Below are positions 14,115 through 30,769 of a stretch of 64,000 bases of DNA, one piece after another (the first letter of the stretch is position 1; the number at the start of each line of letters is the position of its first letter). The notes beneath the pieces are model-generated. The model had not been told where the DNA came from. It was given only the letters and a program-made list of their open reading frames with translations, and made no database searches. The DNA comes from Chrysomallon squamiferum (taxonomy: Eukaryota; Mollusca; Gastropoda; Neomphalida; Peltospiridae): positions 19,595,698 through 19,659,697 of the forward strand of contig CM022670.1 of NCBI GenBank assembly GCA_012295275.1, in the 5' to 3' direction. A program made the position numbers and the translations under genes.

Positions 14115-14717
14115 TATATACATGCATACATGATTACATACATACATATATACATACATACACAGAAAGAAATACATATTACTTATAGCAGAGTCTGTTT
14201 ATACCTGTCGTACAGTCACGCCCACTCCAGCCTTTCTCACATCCTCCGCCACACTCTCCGGTTTCAACGTCGCACGACGAAGTCAGATTTACACAATGGC
14301 GATCAGAACACAAATTTCTGCAGTTCAAGCCGTAAGTTACATTCCATGAGCATTCTATTGGAATGAAATCAAATATAATAAATTAAAGTAAATTAAAGTT
14401 AAAGTTAAAATTAAAATTAAAATTAAATAAATTACAACGAAATATAAATTGCAAAGAAAGTAAAATGAATTAAAATAAAATTTGAAAACTAATAAACATT
14501 ATTAATTTTAAACTTGAAAGTAAAATGAAAGAACATTTTCTGACTTACCTTTTCCATATGAAATATTGTGAGTAAATTTGTACGTTCAGCTTGTATAGTT
14601 TAATAATGTTCCCATGAAAATAAACCCCCTGATGTTTTATTAAGGCCTCATTATGATAAATTTTAAAATACAAAATGCTAAATATAATTATAGACATCAC
14701 TTATAAATATTATTTCT

Positions 14718-14752
<35 letters not shown>

Positions 14753-15755
14753 AATTAAGTGTACCTGTACAATCAAGCCCTGACCAGCCGTACTGGCACA
14801 CACCAGAATCACATGCACCTGTCTGTGTATCACAAGAGGATGTTGTGACGTCACAGTGTCTGTTGTTACATAGTTTCTCACAGTCAGGACCATACGTTAC
14901 GTTCTGCTCACATTCTAGAAAAGAATAATGATATTAAATGTGTATGAGTGTTGAAAAATAGAAAAATAACAGTTCGCCTAAAACGTGACGAATCATTATG
15001 ACAATCCTACTTGATATAAATAATGAAGAATAATTGGCAAGAAGAAAAATAAAGATTTTAAAGGATCTTGAGCAATTAAATGTATAAAGTGTACGTTTTA
15101 AGTTAAAAGATAAACAGCTGAAATATATTCTACGTATTTCCAAGTTATGTTTTGTTTAATATATGTCGTCCAATTTTAATTGATATTAAAGCTTAATAAC
15201 ACAAATATTTGAGCGCCATCAACTTTAATTTAGAATTTCTTCAAGTTTAGTCAAATAAACATCTATCAGTCCGCTATGAATGCGATGACATCATAAATCC
15301 AGTTGTGAAGTGTTTTAGTTGTAATGTATTATTTTACTGTTGTTCGTTATTATGAGCTATATGATAGGACGCCCAAAAGAATCAAATAATAACTTTCAAT
15401 TAAAAAAAAATGTTCTTTGACCATTTATATATACCGTCCTAGGTATAAAATTTATAATACGTTATTAACTGAACAGTGTATTTATTTATTTATTTATTTG
15501 TTTGTTTGTTTGTTTGTTTGACCTGAGCAATCGGATCCCATCCAGCCTGGTTGACATCCTCCGTCCTCGCATGTTCCTGAGCGCACATCGCAAGTGGAAT
15601 TTTCTTCAGCGCAGTGACGTAAATCACAAAACTTTTCACATTTAGATCCATATTTCACATTAATTTCACACCCTGAGCAGAAACAAAGATAATATTCTCT
15701 TAATATTTTCGTAAAAGTACTATTATTCCTAGTAAAGTACATGGCTGGGAAGGTC

Positions 15756-15788
<33 letters not shown>

Positions 15789-16234
15789 GCATTTGAATAC
15801 AACATCAAGATTATTTTGAAACTGCTACACAGAAGAGAAACGTTAACTGTTACATAAACCTATTAATCAAAACAATCACTCATTTGAACGGTTTACATTC
15901 CAGCATAATGAACGCTGTTAACTTCCACTGAAACCAAACAGAGTCTAACAAGTAAGCACAGAACAATATTAAATGCCATTACGCATATCTGACATTTTAA
16001 TGTTAATTAATACACGGAGTTTTATCTTACATACATATATTAATTTTAATTATCTGCTGAGAAAGTGCTTTTATTAACAGGCTAAATAATCAATTAGACA
16101 TGGTATTTATTTTCAGTCTTATTTGCTGGTTATAATGATGATGATGATGATGGTGATGGTGATGACTTTTATTATTACTATCATCATCATCATTATCATC
16201 ATTCTTATTATTATTGTTATTATTATTATTGTTG

Positions 16235-16285
<51 letters not shown>

Positions 16286-16599
16286 CTTCTCACCAAAAAC
16301 TTTGACTTCACAAAAATCCAGACTAGTGAAATAGCGGTTGTCCGTATCTTGGTAGACAGTGACATATCTTGCGGTTGTTTTACAAGTAATACATGTCACG
16401 TCTTTGATGTCAGAACCGTCTGGATTGCCGATCACTTGACCGCACTTGTGTCCATTGTTTGCCTGCTGAGGAAGCGTTGATGTGTACAAAGTGATCCCAT
16501 TCCTTCTGAGCTTATCTGAATAACAATAATAATAATAAGAATAATAATAATAATAATAATAAGAAGAAGAAGAAGAATCAGAAATTATCATTATCATAA

Positions 16600-16654
<55 letters not shown>

Positions 16655-17284
16655 ATTATTATTATTAAATTTATTAATGAGTTAGTCTCCTCAGATGTAA
16701 AATAAAAAATAAAAAAATATGTTTTTGTACGAGACAATTTATTCCATTAATATCCAGAATAATAATAGGAAATGTATTTTATACTTACTCTGTATTGCAA
16801 AGAAGATTTTTACTTGATTAATAAAATATTCCTTTCCTAAGTCCACTTCCCACCATGTAAAAGGTTCTCGTGCATTAGTGAGTATGCAATGTCGTTTATT
16901 GTTAGAACCATCGTTACCGTATTTGGCTGACTCTTCGAATCCAGGATAGTAGGAACTTTGATAGGATAACTTTCCTTTAGCCACATTTACTTTATAAAAT
17001 AGAAAAGAAACAATAACAATGAATGACTTCTACTACTACAACCACTACTATTGGTATTAGGACTCCAACAACAACTTCTTCTATTACTACTATAACTGCA
17101 ACAACAGTTAATGCTACTATTCTGCTTTTAATAAGACAAATCAAATGAAACAAAAGAAAACGTGTATTCTATTGACTAATGTAACTAATTACAAAATAAA
17201 GTTTGAACATAACCGCTAGGACATCAGATGCTGCTGTATGTATGCATGTGGGTGTATATGTATGCACAGGTGTGTGTATGTATG

Positions 17285-17333
<49 letters not shown>

Positions 17334-17830
17334 GTATGTATGTATGTATGTATGTATGTATGTATATGTTTGCATATATGTCGTCTCTCACTCTATGTGT
17401 AAGTATAGTCATACGTATCTGTTATATGTGATTGGATATCAGTATATGTATCGAAGAGAAAGCTGAAAACTTATCAATATATGTATGCGTTCATGTATTC
17501 GCTTTATCAAAATGTATAATGTATGTATGTATTATGCATGTATTTATGTATCTATGGTTATATGTAAGTATGTATGTATATATGTGTGTATGTATATATC
17601 TTGTATGTTTATATTTTGTATATGGGTATGTGCATGCATACATGTTTTAAGTGGAACATAATGTTTGAAATGTTGTCCCCGCACCTTTAACACAAAATAT
17701 AAAACAAAATTAACATCGTTCTTAAACAGCAAAAAATTGTGAATAACTTACTAAATCTAGCAGACGTTCTGTCTTCCTGAAGAAACAAAATGAAGAGAAG
17801 AAAAGCGAAATCCATCCAGTTTAGATTCAT
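6328..17830 (-). CDS. Fucolectin/11xEGF single-pass receptor with short acidic tail
   Basis: Sixteen exons, 5' to 3' on the minus strand: 17752-17830, 16789-16989, 16294-16515, 15523-15672, 14765-14914, 14205-14354, 13516-13665, 10312-10461, 9668-9814, 9237-9383, 8860-9006, 8268-8408, 7791-7934, 7353-7496, 6999-7089, 6328-6565. All have GT-AG borders and compatible phases; the sum is 2451 nt = 817 codons including the stop. Product: signal peptide (hydrophobic [10 protein letters not shown]), fucolectin-like discoidin domain, eleven 8-cysteine EGF-like repeats, one TM helix, and a 78-residue tail. Family knowledge places such proteins at the cell surface as glycan or ligand receptors. The ectodomain plan matches the phosphatase gene at 46161-59150, but no phosphatase, kinase or ITAM follows the TM segment. 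It could signal through a partner or act as a decoy (inference). Expression evidence would show whether other tails are spliced on. Confidence 0.9.
7221..7293. repeat. (CT)n microsatellite in a receptor intron
   Basis: About 36 CT units directly 3' of the last EGF exon in the gene's own orientation (GA on the sense strand). Confidence 0.97.
7353..15672 (-). CDS. Array of eleven 8-Cys EGF-like repeats, one exon each
   Basis: Eleven exons of 141-150 nt, every one phase 1-1. Each encodes one repeat with a constant plan: C, a YG..C block, C, then RHC (usually D/ERHC), SSCD..TG.C, GC..GW.G.DC. With eight cysteines this is the MEGF/laminin-type EGF, not the six-cysteine type. The last three repeats, nearest the membrane, diverge from RHC (RRC at 8268-8408, KRKC at 7791-7934, while 7353-7496 keeps DRHC but then has CG). 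Symmetric phases allow any exon to be skipped without a frameshift, so isoforms of different stalk length are possible. The intron between 10462 and 13515 is 3 kb and holds a transposon derivative. Confidence 0.9.
9917..9994. repeat. (AG)n microsatellite in a receptor intron
   Basis: About 39 AG units in the intron between the EGF exons 10312-10461 and 9668-9814. Confidence 0.97.
11580..11614. repeat. (TA)n microsatellite
   Basis: About 17 TA units within the 3 kb intron. Confidence 0.95.
11705..11960. other. Promoter-like block of unknown origin, possible solo LTR
   Basis: Inside an intron, less AT-rich than its surroundings. It contains the palindrome GTCACGTGAC (E-box type) at about 11714-11723, a CCCCGTTAGACGGGACGAGCC segment and a GGTATAAAAGG TATA-like box at about 11803. 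This spacing resembles an LTR or other element-borne promoter. I could not define terminal repeats or a target duplication, so the assignment is weak. Confidence 0.25.
12123..12345. repeat. Trinucleotide tracts (CTT, ATT, TCA, TAA)
   Basis: Consecutive CTT, TTA, ATC and AAT arrays, low complexity only. Confidence 0.9.
12600..13251 (-). mobile_element. Pogo/Tigger-type deletion derivative, TA target duplication
   Basis: The ends are inverted repeats: the left begins TAGTAATACCTCGG and the right ends GCGAGGTATTACTG. TA flanks both sides (12598-12599 and 13252-13253). On the minus strand the right part has remnants resembling the start of a Tigger/jerky transposase, including [12 protein letters not shown] followed by NILNEH, out of frame with [10 protein letters not shown] just upstream. 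At 652 bp with no DDE domain, it can only be non-autonomous. Confidence 0.7.
16138..16283. repeat. ATG/ATC/ATT trinucleotide tract abutting a fucolectin exon
   Basis: The repeat ends about 10 nt from the splice donor of exon 16294-16515. Reading frames across it (poly-N, poly-L, poly-I) are artefacts. Similar ATT arrays lie on the other side of this exon (16526-16670). Confidence 0.9.
16294..16989 (-). CDS. Fucolectin-like (F5/8 type C) domain, two exons
   Basis: Exons 16789-16989 (201 nt) and 16294-16515 (222 nt). The first has the family start [12 protein letters not shown] and the core FTWWEVDLG, typical of eel-fucolectin-related discoidin domains. The second has LRRNG, then [16 protein letters not shown] and [10 protein letters not shown], again the classical pattern. 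Both exon lengths are identical to those of the plus-strand receptor phosphatase (46936-47136 and 47508-47729), so the two domains share an origin. Known members bind fucose with calcium; I did not verify the His/Arg sugar-binding residues. Confidence 0.9.
17280..17365. repeat. (TA)n and (TATG)n microsatellite
   Basis: TA array at about 17290-17329 followed by TATG units to about 17364, in the first intron of the receptor gene. Confidence 0.95.
17752..17830 (-). CDS. Signal-peptide exon of the fucolectin/EGF receptor
   Basis: The ATG at 17828-17830 opens 26 codons: a short N-region (MNLNWMD), a hydrophobic core [10 protein letters not shown], then QEDRTSARF. The donor is GTAAGTT. One base is left over, so the exon ends in phase 1 and joins INVAKGK in the next exon. 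The start was chosen because the signal peptide begins directly at this Met and a TATA-like box lies about 66 nt upstream. Confidence 0.85.
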
Positions 17831-17895
17831 TATGACAGCGATAAGGAAAATATTTAGCGATATACACTATTTATGTAGAGTTAATATTCATTTAT

Positions 17896-17904
17896 GTATA
17901 TAAG
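17896..17904 (-). promoter_or_regulatory. Candidate TATA box of the fucolectin/EGF receptor
   Basis: Minus-strand CTTATATACA about 66 nt upstream of the start codon. If used, transcription would begin about 35-40 nt before the ATG. Position and match only. Confidence 0.4.
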
Positions 17905-18385
17905 CAGACTGAGAAAATCAACTTGAGTAAAAATAGCTCCACTGTTGTTATTTATATGTCAAGTGAAGTTACACTGAAAACGGGAGAAGATTTATTGTTA
18001 AACCGGGAAGTTTATATCTAGAAATTTGTATTGCGGGTTCTTGTTAACTTTGTCCTGAATAAACATTTTTAAAACGAAATAACAGCAGCAGTGTTGTCTT
18101 AGTAGCAAGAATTGAAGTTGTAATTGTTACAGTTACATTAATGGAGTTATAATAGTTGTCACTGTTGTTTTATTAGTAGTAGGTGTTTTTGTTGTATTAA
18201 TGGTAAGGGTAATGGAAACAATGCAAGTATTAGTGCAAAAAGAGTTGTAGTGACAGTGGTTGTATTAAAGACAAATTATGATTATTATTATTATTAGTTG
18301 TAGTAATGGTAGTTCGAGTATAGTTATTTGTGTAGTATTATTATTATATTAGTAGTAGTACTAGTAGTAGTAGTAGAAGTAGTAC

Positions 18386-18419
<34 letters not shown>

Positions 18420-18611
18420 TATTTTTGGTGATAGTGACATGGTAGTGATGAATATATTATATTAATGACCATTGCAAATATAATGACTAACAAATATCTT
18501 CTCTTTACTAAAATAAAACATTCATTACACTGGTTGCACACATTTCAGTCTACTTTTTTTTTCATAATTAATTATTTCTCTTCAAGTCATAAATCAAAAG
18601 AAACATAGACC

Positions 18612-18715
<104 letters not shown>

Positions 18716-20412
18716 AGTGTGTCTGTGTGTGTATGTGTATGTGATTGTGTCTGTCACGCGAGACAAACAGGAGACAAACTATCCTGAACCACTTTGTTTA
18801 ATAATGTTAGAAGATCATACAATATTAAATTTCCATTAGCCTGTTTCCTGCTTTTCAGTGTACATGGATATATATATATAGGATACAAACAACATTTTTG
18901 TTTGCGAATCTGCCAACAACATAAAGTGGTTTATAATTGTTGTAGAAATATATTGTCTCTGCATAACAGGAAGAACGGAACAAATTAGAACAAACACTTG
19001 AACGCAATTGAAAATGTTTCAGCCATTGTCCAAACGTTGCAGTATAGAGATTGCTATAACCCCTCGTTTTTCCTAATGCTGTTTTACTTAGGGACATATC
19101 TTCATTCTGTATAGGGGTAGGTTCGATTAATGTATTCCCTTGTGCATAATTCATAAAAGCTACTAAAGGTCACGTTTATATACCTGAGAAATGTCTTATT
19201 ACAGGCTCCAATTTTCTCATTGCCCATTGTTAAATATTTCTGGATCAGATAATTGTTTTATCCAAGACGATGAAATGTGCTCCCGGCATATGCAGAAATG
19301 ATTTGAATGATACTTTGATGAAAACTACACATGAAGTGTCAATGACAGATTTCGCCTCTAAATGTATTATTATATAATAAATAGTATTTATCTGTTTATC
19401 TGTCTGTCTATCAACATACACATACTCACATACACACACATAGATATACATACATATGTATCGTAACACAAAAGTCTCATTATTACCATCCAGTACTGAA
19501 AACGATTTAGTCCGCCTTGATAATCGACCAGCGTTCGAGTATCGTCAGCGGCATCTGACATTTGATACTCCATAACTGAAGAACTGTGCCAGCTACAGTA
19601 TTTTCTATATGCGAGTCTACTGAGACATACGTATGATAACTAACTAACTAACTAAATAAATAAATAAATAATATCGTAAATACTAATTAGTTCAAACTGT
19701 TATGAAATGTTAATTGAAATAATATAATCTACACTAACAAGCAAATTTAAAGGATTTATTTTCGAAACTAATAAATATGAACCACATCTACATTAATTTG
19801 TTTGTGTATGCCCATTGCTAATGTCACTGTTTTATTCATTTACACTATTATTTGGTCCAGCATCACTGTCTTAAAATATGTTTTTTTGTTGAGAAAAATA
19901 TCTGCAATGTATTTCATTGATTTCAGTCGAATAATGAAATCTCTGCATTATTATGCCACAAAAAACCACTATTAAAAATGGATTTGTTCGTTTTTTTTTA
20001 CTTTCATTCTTTTGTTGTTCTTGTTGTTGTATTGTTTTATTATTATATCTTTGTTTTACTGAAAGGTCTTCTGTGTTCTGCAACTGTTATCTGAGTGCTT
20101 TCAAGTTCTTCATTTGTCCATGTGCGTTTGCATTTTATCTAACTTCATTATTTATTAAAAGAAAACACACTAAAGAAATATTAGAATACACTAGTAGACA
20201 CTAATTGAGTTTCACAGTTTTGGTTCGTTACTCTGAACCATCTTAAATGTTTTGATGTATAAATTCATAACGAAACAATGAAGATATAATTTCATATTCG
20301 CTGTACAAATTGTTTCATAATTGATTTTTATTTTCTGCTCTTTAACAATATTGTGAACAGCATAAAAATTTAATAGCGAGAACACAAAGACATACGCATA
20401 CTTGGGTAAACT

Positions 20413-20420
20413 TATAAAAA
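20413..20420 (+). promoter_or_regulatory. Candidate TATA box of lectin A
   Basis: TATAAAAA about 190 nt upstream of the lectin A ATG. Weak, positional evidence only. Confidence 0.25.
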
Positions 20421-20601
20421 AACGCCACCAAAAGACTGAAGTTGAAAAAACTCACATTAATTATAAACATATAAGTATTGTGTTTTCTGCTTCAATCGCA
20501 CAACCTTTTTCGAATTTTTACAGAGAAGAAGCAGTCACTGAAACAAAATAACTAAGCCATCCTGTTGAAATCAAACATTTGTGACTGTGCTGTCAGTAAC
20601 T

Positions 20602-23637
<3,036 letters not shown>

Positions 23638-24756
23638 TTAATTTAATCATGTTTATAATTGTAACACAAATGACAGTCATTATAAAGGTACATTTCGGAT
23701 TCTTATCGTCCACTATTTATTAGCACTAATTAATCACATGCAAACAACTATCTTTAGTAAACTCTCTAAAGTAACTTAGACAAAATAAGTTAAAGAGTAC
23801 CTTTAGTTGTATTTGTTTAATTATAATATTTATTATTAGCAAAGAATGGTCGCCACAACCTGAATGTAAATCTCTTCATTTACACATTTCACCTAATTCC
23901 CATTAAAGGAAACATTAGAATAACAATAAAAAAATAAAAAAATACATACTGCTTTAATGTTAAAATCACCAGTCTTTACTTCATTATTTAACTCATTATG
24001 ATGTTTTAGCAATATAATTAAATATTCAACAAAAGTTTATCTACTACCAAAATTGTACATTTTCGTCTTTTGTTTTCATTTTTATATGTATGACGTAAGT
24101 AAATTTCTTTTACTTGATTCCTAAATCTTTAGTATATCTTTATCTGCATTTTTCAAATTATTGTTCATCTTACTGCTTAATGACTATAAATAATTATATT
24201 ATGATAAAATATTTAATTATTTGCTCAAAGCAGATTAAATCATCAAATTTTAAAAATTCGTTAATTCTCAATTTTATTTAAAATAAATAAATAAATAAAT
24301 AAAAATTTCACAGTTCGACTCATATGGGCCTTTAAATATTAAAGCAGTTTATGCATATATAAATTACTGTGGTTTGATACTTTACTGCAAAATGATATTT
24401 TAAATGCATTAGTATGCGTCTTAGAAGCAAAATAAAATATTAAATCGTAAGTGTATGCTCTATGGTAATGAATTTACATATCTGTTGCTGCTACTAATAT
24501 TACTACTACTACCATCACTATTGCTACTATTATTATTAATTATTATTAACACAGTTTCTACTTTGTTATTGCTGTCGTTTCTTTAGTGTTTTTGTATTCA
24601 TGTAGTAGCTAAAGGTGGTAATGTTGTTGTTCTTTGATGTTTCACTGATATTGTATTCTGACAGTTTTTATAATGTAATAAATACAAATTATAAAAACAA
24701 TGTTAAAAATGTTTATATTATTCTAATTGCATCAGTTATATGAATCCTGATTTACC

Positions 24757-24877
<121 letters not shown>

Positions 24878-25255
24878 TGCTATTCTTAATTTTAATAATA
24901 ACCTTTCTGTGAGTGACGGAGAATTTTCTAAGCACAAAATCACTTCTTTCCTCTTTTGCAGTCACAGAAATATAACCTCAAACATTATTTAGTGTTTTGT
25001 TTTCTGAGTAATTCTGCTATAGAATGTTAATATCAATGTTCAAGTAAAACGTGTATTAGTTTTACAGTAAATATTCATATATGCGTCTCTTTCAAACCAT
25101 TTACGTACTGAAAAAGAGGTCAAATGTGTCTTCTTGACAACGACGTCGTAATTACATGTTGTAGACAATAGTTTCTAGACAAGCTTCTTAAAACATCATT
25201 ATTTGGAAGAACAAAACAGTCATGTAGGCAAAATACTTTATTTGTTTTCTTTGTT

Positions 25256-25362
25256 AGTGTACAAACTCGTCTTTATGTGCATATGTTTACAAAAGGAAAC
25301 AAACAGAAACTGAAATAAAGAAAAAGATCTATAATATCGCTTTAATATCTATTCACCATGTT
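25256..25362 (+). promoter_or_regulatory. Conserved upstream block of lectin B (paralogous to 32962-33062)
   Basis: Includes GAAAAAGATCTATAATATCGC and CATTCACCA-like sequence, nearly unchanged in the lectin C flank while surrounding bases differ more. It lies about 1.5 kb upstream of the ATG in both genes. It may be a shared enhancer or simply the least mutated part of the duplication. Confidence 0.35.
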
Positions 25363-26863
25363 ACAAGTATGAACTCGCTTTGTTATCAAACAGTTGTTAA
25401 GCTTATTAACATTATAGCTTTTGCCATCGTTCATCATTTAAGACTAGAGCTAAATTAAGTTAAGTGTTTGAAAACTGCATGCAAGTAATACAGATGGATC
25501 TGGTTGTGAACTTTAAAGCTATAAAATGGAGATAGAAATTTTATGTTATAAATAAATAGATAAATAAATAAATAATACATTAGAATTAATAACTGAAATT
25601 TATTGCATACTGTTACTATTAACATATCACTAAAATACAGCGCTAAGATATACTTCACCTTCGACTGATTCTTAAACTAAACAATTGCTGCTAAAGATTC
25701 TTTCCTTTTTCTTCTTTTTTAATATTGTTAATATTATATTTTGTTAAAGAGAAGGGAAAATAGTTTCATACATTGGTTGCATTGTAAATTCGATTACGCA
25801 AAGCCATTCATGAAAAATAAAACAATCCAGGACATGCTATTTGAACCAGAAAAAGACTTAGAATCACAAGGATTACATTTAATACTTTACTTTAAATTTC
25901 ATTTCATTTTGGAAATATTCTGTAATTTAGAATGCAGTTTTATTATGACAAAAAACCGAAGAAACAAAAATAACATTAAAAAAAAGCAGTCAAAGAAAAC
26001 ACTATAAAGTATTCATTTGATGTTAATAAGTGTTTTTCACTCGAAATAACCATTCTGATATTGTAATTAAAGTAATAACATTTTTCGTTACTTGATCACA
26101 GACGTCCATGTCAATGAATAACGTATAATGTTTTTTCATTTGAGGATTAATGGTGAGAATAGAATTAATTATTTGTGAAAATTTATTTATCACATTTTGT
26201 TAACAGATATTTTTGCTGTAACCAGTGTAATCTTCTGTATTGTAGTATTTTGTATACAAAATGTTTCAAAGGATAAACGAGTTCATATATGGATTTTTGA
26301 TAAAGAGTCACACATGATGTGATTTAGTCCTTTAATATGTTTTTGTTGTCCCCAGTTTGACAACAAAAGACATTATTGATTATTACAAGGTAACAAGGTA
26401 ACCGTTGTCAGATCTAGCAAAATAAAAAGATTTCATTGACAAATCGTATTGTTGTTTCCACACAAGATATTGACCAATTTCAAAGGTACTTCAGAATCCT
26501 CTGCAACAATTTATATGGTTTCTCATCTGATCTAATTCAACACATTTTGGATACTGGCACATTTGGTTAAGAACAAAATTAGATATCAGTAGCCACAAAG
26601 CTTCTACTATTCAAGGACAAAGATTTGTTTGAAATGTGTCGATACGAGTTTAGAGATGCAACTTTTTTTAACGAAATTTAGAAGTTAAATATTTTAACAA
26701 ATCTATCGCTGAAAATCACAAATCAGTTATTCCAAAAATATGAATAAATAAAAGAGATTAGAAATAGATAAATGTATTTAAGTGCCAGATTTTTTATGTA
26801 ATTAAAAATCACATTTACTGTTTTTATCGACTAGACTTCAAGCAACGAAAATCATTTCATGCC

Positions 26864-29372
26864 ATGGAAGGAAAATTAGGTTTAGTTATTTTGGTGATAT
26901 TTCTTCTGAAATATGCAAAAAGCTCGTGTCCAATGTGTACAGATGTTAATAATTTCAATCAACTGATTGAATACAACATGTTCAGAGACAGCACGTTTAA
27001 AATGACTGAGGATATCGGGTTTCTGCAGTGTGTTCAGCAGTGTCTGTTCAGAAAGAGATGTGACTCCATTAACTACGATATCACAAAAAAGTTTTGTGAA
27101 CTGAATGAAGAAAGCAGTGATAATCTCATTTTCAGAAATGGATCTGTTTTCACTGAAATTAACAAATGGCCACGAGTAAGTGTAACATTAAATGAACTTT
27201 GTTTTTGAATATTATTGTCATAATCAACTTCCTATTGTTATGTGTTGTTTTCCTTATTTTGCTTTTCTCAAAAACGTTGTCAAAGTTGTTTTATCATTTA
27301 TCCTTCTTTATGCTGTCTTTTTATTCGTTCTTCCTTCTTGTTTACTGCACTCATTGTATTTCTTTTAAGGTATCCTTTTTCACATCTTCATCCTTCCCTT
27401 AATCTTTAAGTTTTTCTCTCCTATTTCGTATTCTTTCTATTCCTCTGTTCGTTCTTCTTACCTTATACATACAAAACATTGTTGTTTTTATTGTAGAATC
27501 TTGCGTACCTCTGTGAAATAAACAGCTGTGAAAATGACAGTGCATGTAGAATTAACCAGGAAGGAACGAATTTTTACACCGACTGTCTTAAAGGTAAGTA
27601 AGCCTGAACATATGACGTCCATGTACATCGCATTTAAGCAAGGAATGATTTAAAATATATATATAATTATGAGAAAGATATATTATTTAAAGTCTTATAA
27701 TGATAATGATATGAGAATGAAATGACAATGACAGATGATATAAGAAAAGCAGTATTTTGATAAAGATTATGATGCAACGATGTAAGTGATAACTATGATG
27801 ATGATGAAAACAATGATCTCGATATTTAAACTTATAAAAATAACTTTGTACTGTCGGTCCATTCGCTAGTATAACTGATAGAGCATATTTTTATTGTAAA
27901 TGTAAGTACTGAATATTTCATGATTTTGATAAGAAACGAAAGCTTGAATTAATAAATTAATTATGTCTGATCTCGAGAAAAGAAAGTCTCAATTACTTAA
28001 AATCGTATCATTCATATTTATGTGAAACAAAGACACAGTAATGATCTAATTATCATGATCATCATTATCATCTTCATCATCATTGTATTTCTTCTTTTTC
28101 TTGGGATTTTCCTTTTCCTTAATCATATCTTTACATTCCGTTATTTATTATTATTATTATTTTTTTTAATCTTCAATAAGAGGAACATATCGATTAATAA
28201 TAAAAATAATAATAACAACAATTTTATTATTATTATTATTATTATTATTAAAACGATGATGATGATGATAATCATTCGTCTTCTTCCTCCTCTTCTTTTT
28301 CTTCTTCTTATTGTTAATTATTTATTTTGTTAGAGGACACTCTACCACTAGATTTGGGATACAAATGGGTATCGACTTTATCCTTCTACTACAAGACATA
28401 CACAGATGGTCAGAACTACACGGCTTCTAAAGCAAAATGTGCTGAGGATGGCGGAAAATTGATTGAACCAAGGACAGAGGAAAAGGACAAAATCGTAATT
28501 GATATTATAAAAGGTGGGAATGCTTTTGGATCATCGAAGGAAATAAATTAGTTATTGATTAACAATGAATACATTAAAACAAATATATATATATATAAAG
28601 GTAAGAATGAATTTAAATGAATGAATGAATTTTTAGGGACTTCATTAACGGGTATTAGGAATGAGTGAATTAATTAATGTTGGTTTAACGTAGTTTAATT
28701 AATTTTGAATACCAGAATATATTTGAATAATTATTCGATGCCAAACATGTCTCTTTTGTCAGTTAATGAATTACTACTGGTAATACTAGATTAATGATAT
28801 TCGAACATATTTTGGTGATAAAGGTCCTTGGGTATTAAAAGTATGTTTCTTCTATAATGACGATTGCAGAATTTATAAAAAAAAAAAAAACGATAAACTG
28901 TGGCATAATGTTGTAGATGTAAGGATATTTTACAAACCTTTTCACAGACAAGAAAAGATATACTTTCATGTACTGATCAAATTATTACAATTTAACATAC
29001 AAAGTCAGCAACACTTACACATAGACACATAAATAAATTAGTTTTTATATAATTTAAATATTTAATGTTGTTTTTTCTATTTTTTCTTTTTTTTTTTGTT
29101 CTTAATTTTTCTTTTTCTTATTTCTTTTTAAATTTTACAATTTTTTTTTTTAAGACAACTCACTGGAGAATGTGTTCATAGGAGCCGTACAGCCCACTGA
29201 AAGTGAATGGGTATGGGATTCTGATCGTTCGACAATTACATACTTTAACTTTGCAACTTATGAACCGAACGGTGGCGAACACGAAAACTGCATAACATAC
29301 TACAAGAATAGTCAGTGGAAGTGGGTTGATAATGACTGCAATGGAATGAGTGACTTCATTTGCGAGATATAA
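26864..29372 (+). CDS. Lectin B: secreted PAN/apple-like plus C-type lectin protein
   Basis: Exons 26864-27175, 27497-27593, 28334-28513, 29155-29372; 807 nt = 268 residues plus stop, all phases consistent. The ATG sits in GCCATGG, a strong eukaryotic context. Signal peptide (LVILVIFLL), then a PAN-like module (CPMCTDVNNF, CVQQCLFRKRC, FCELNE), a CEINSC...C...C exon, and a C-type lectin domain with FYYKTYTDGQNY, GGKLIEPRTEEKD, FIGAV, WVWDSD, EPNGG, WVDNDC and a DFICE end. EPN plus WVDND is the mannose-type calcium/sugar site arrangement, so this copy looks competent for calcium-dependent carbohydrate binding. No TM segment. An AATAAA lies at about 29681. Confidence 0.92.
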
Positions 29373-30769
29373 AATAATAATCCCAAAAAATTATTTAAAT
29401 GTCTGTCATTTGTATTAGTACTTCTGTGCTAAGCGTGTTTGCACTGTTCACATTAATGTATAACGGTTGAAACCATTGATATATTAATTAACAGCATGCT
29501 TTTATAATATTTATGTTCTTGTCTTTCATCGTATTTATGAAAATTGTATATCATATATCTGTTTAAAAAAGAAAATCGCAGAGGTAAAAATAAAAGTAAC
29601 ACTATACAAATTTTATAAATTATATAATTATTAAAACTTCAGTAAAATCGCGCAAATTTGTATCAGTCAATTTTTTAATCAATAAAAAATATATTCCTAT
29701 TCTGTCTTTGGTTTTGCATATGTATCATGTATATACCTCGATTACAAACAAGAGTGTATATGCATTAATGTAGGTGCCTGTATATATGTGTATATGTGTA
29801 TGTATGTATTTTGAAATTAATATTTTGTTATTTTGCGACTGATTTGGCTGACTTAAACAATATTCACGATCACAATGGCACAGGACAAAATCCAATTATG
29901 ATATTATAATTATGATTTACTTTTTCTGGCTGAAAATAAAACTAATAAAGCAAAAGTAAATAAGCAACTAAAAGAAACAAAAAATAAACTATTTCGAAGG
30001 TAACTCGAGTAAGTATATTTTGCTAATCAAGGAACACTGATTCAGTAATTATGTAATCTATTCTTAGAAAAACTAGATACTTGAATTTCTGTTCTATTTC
30101 TGTTCTAATAAATTAGAAATTTTTGAAAATTTAAAAAGTTGTAATTTTTTACTGCAAGTCTAATTATAATATGCATAAAACAAAGAATAAGAAAACAAAT
30201 AAAATAAAACTAAAAATATGAATAAACAGATGTAAATGTTTTGGAAATCATTTTGACTAAATAACTTCATAAATTAATCAATATATAAGCAAAAATAAAG
30301 AAGTAATCAAACAAATAAATAAAAAATCAGTCAATATTTGAGTTACACCCATCAGTAATTAATATATTAGGGCACGATCGTCGATTTGCCCAGAACGAGA
30401 GAAATTATTTATCGTAAAAGTTCAGTTGTCCCCTGTTATACTGTTATACATAACCACGGGTATTCTGTTGGGTTTATCAACATTATTTTGTTAATTTATC
30501 AATGATATAAATATTTTTCATCTATGTCATGTGTAAATTAAATATACTTTTTCGGAATGCCTAATATAAAACCTCTAGAGCTCGAATTTTTTAAATTCAT
30601 ATCTAGGAGGAATTATATTTATTTATAAAAGGCTAAAATATGCTTCACTGATTTTATAGTAACATACAAATGCTTTTAAATAATTCTGCGTTTTGCTTTA
30701 AATAGTACGCCTACTATTTTCATTAACTTCCCATTAAAATTATTGAAAATAAATATTTTATAAAAATGT

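Noticed and set aside
25741-26007. 88-aa ORF upstream of lectin B
   Set aside because: The paralogous stretch at 33650-33820 upstream of lectin C has indels and stops, so the frame is not conserved.
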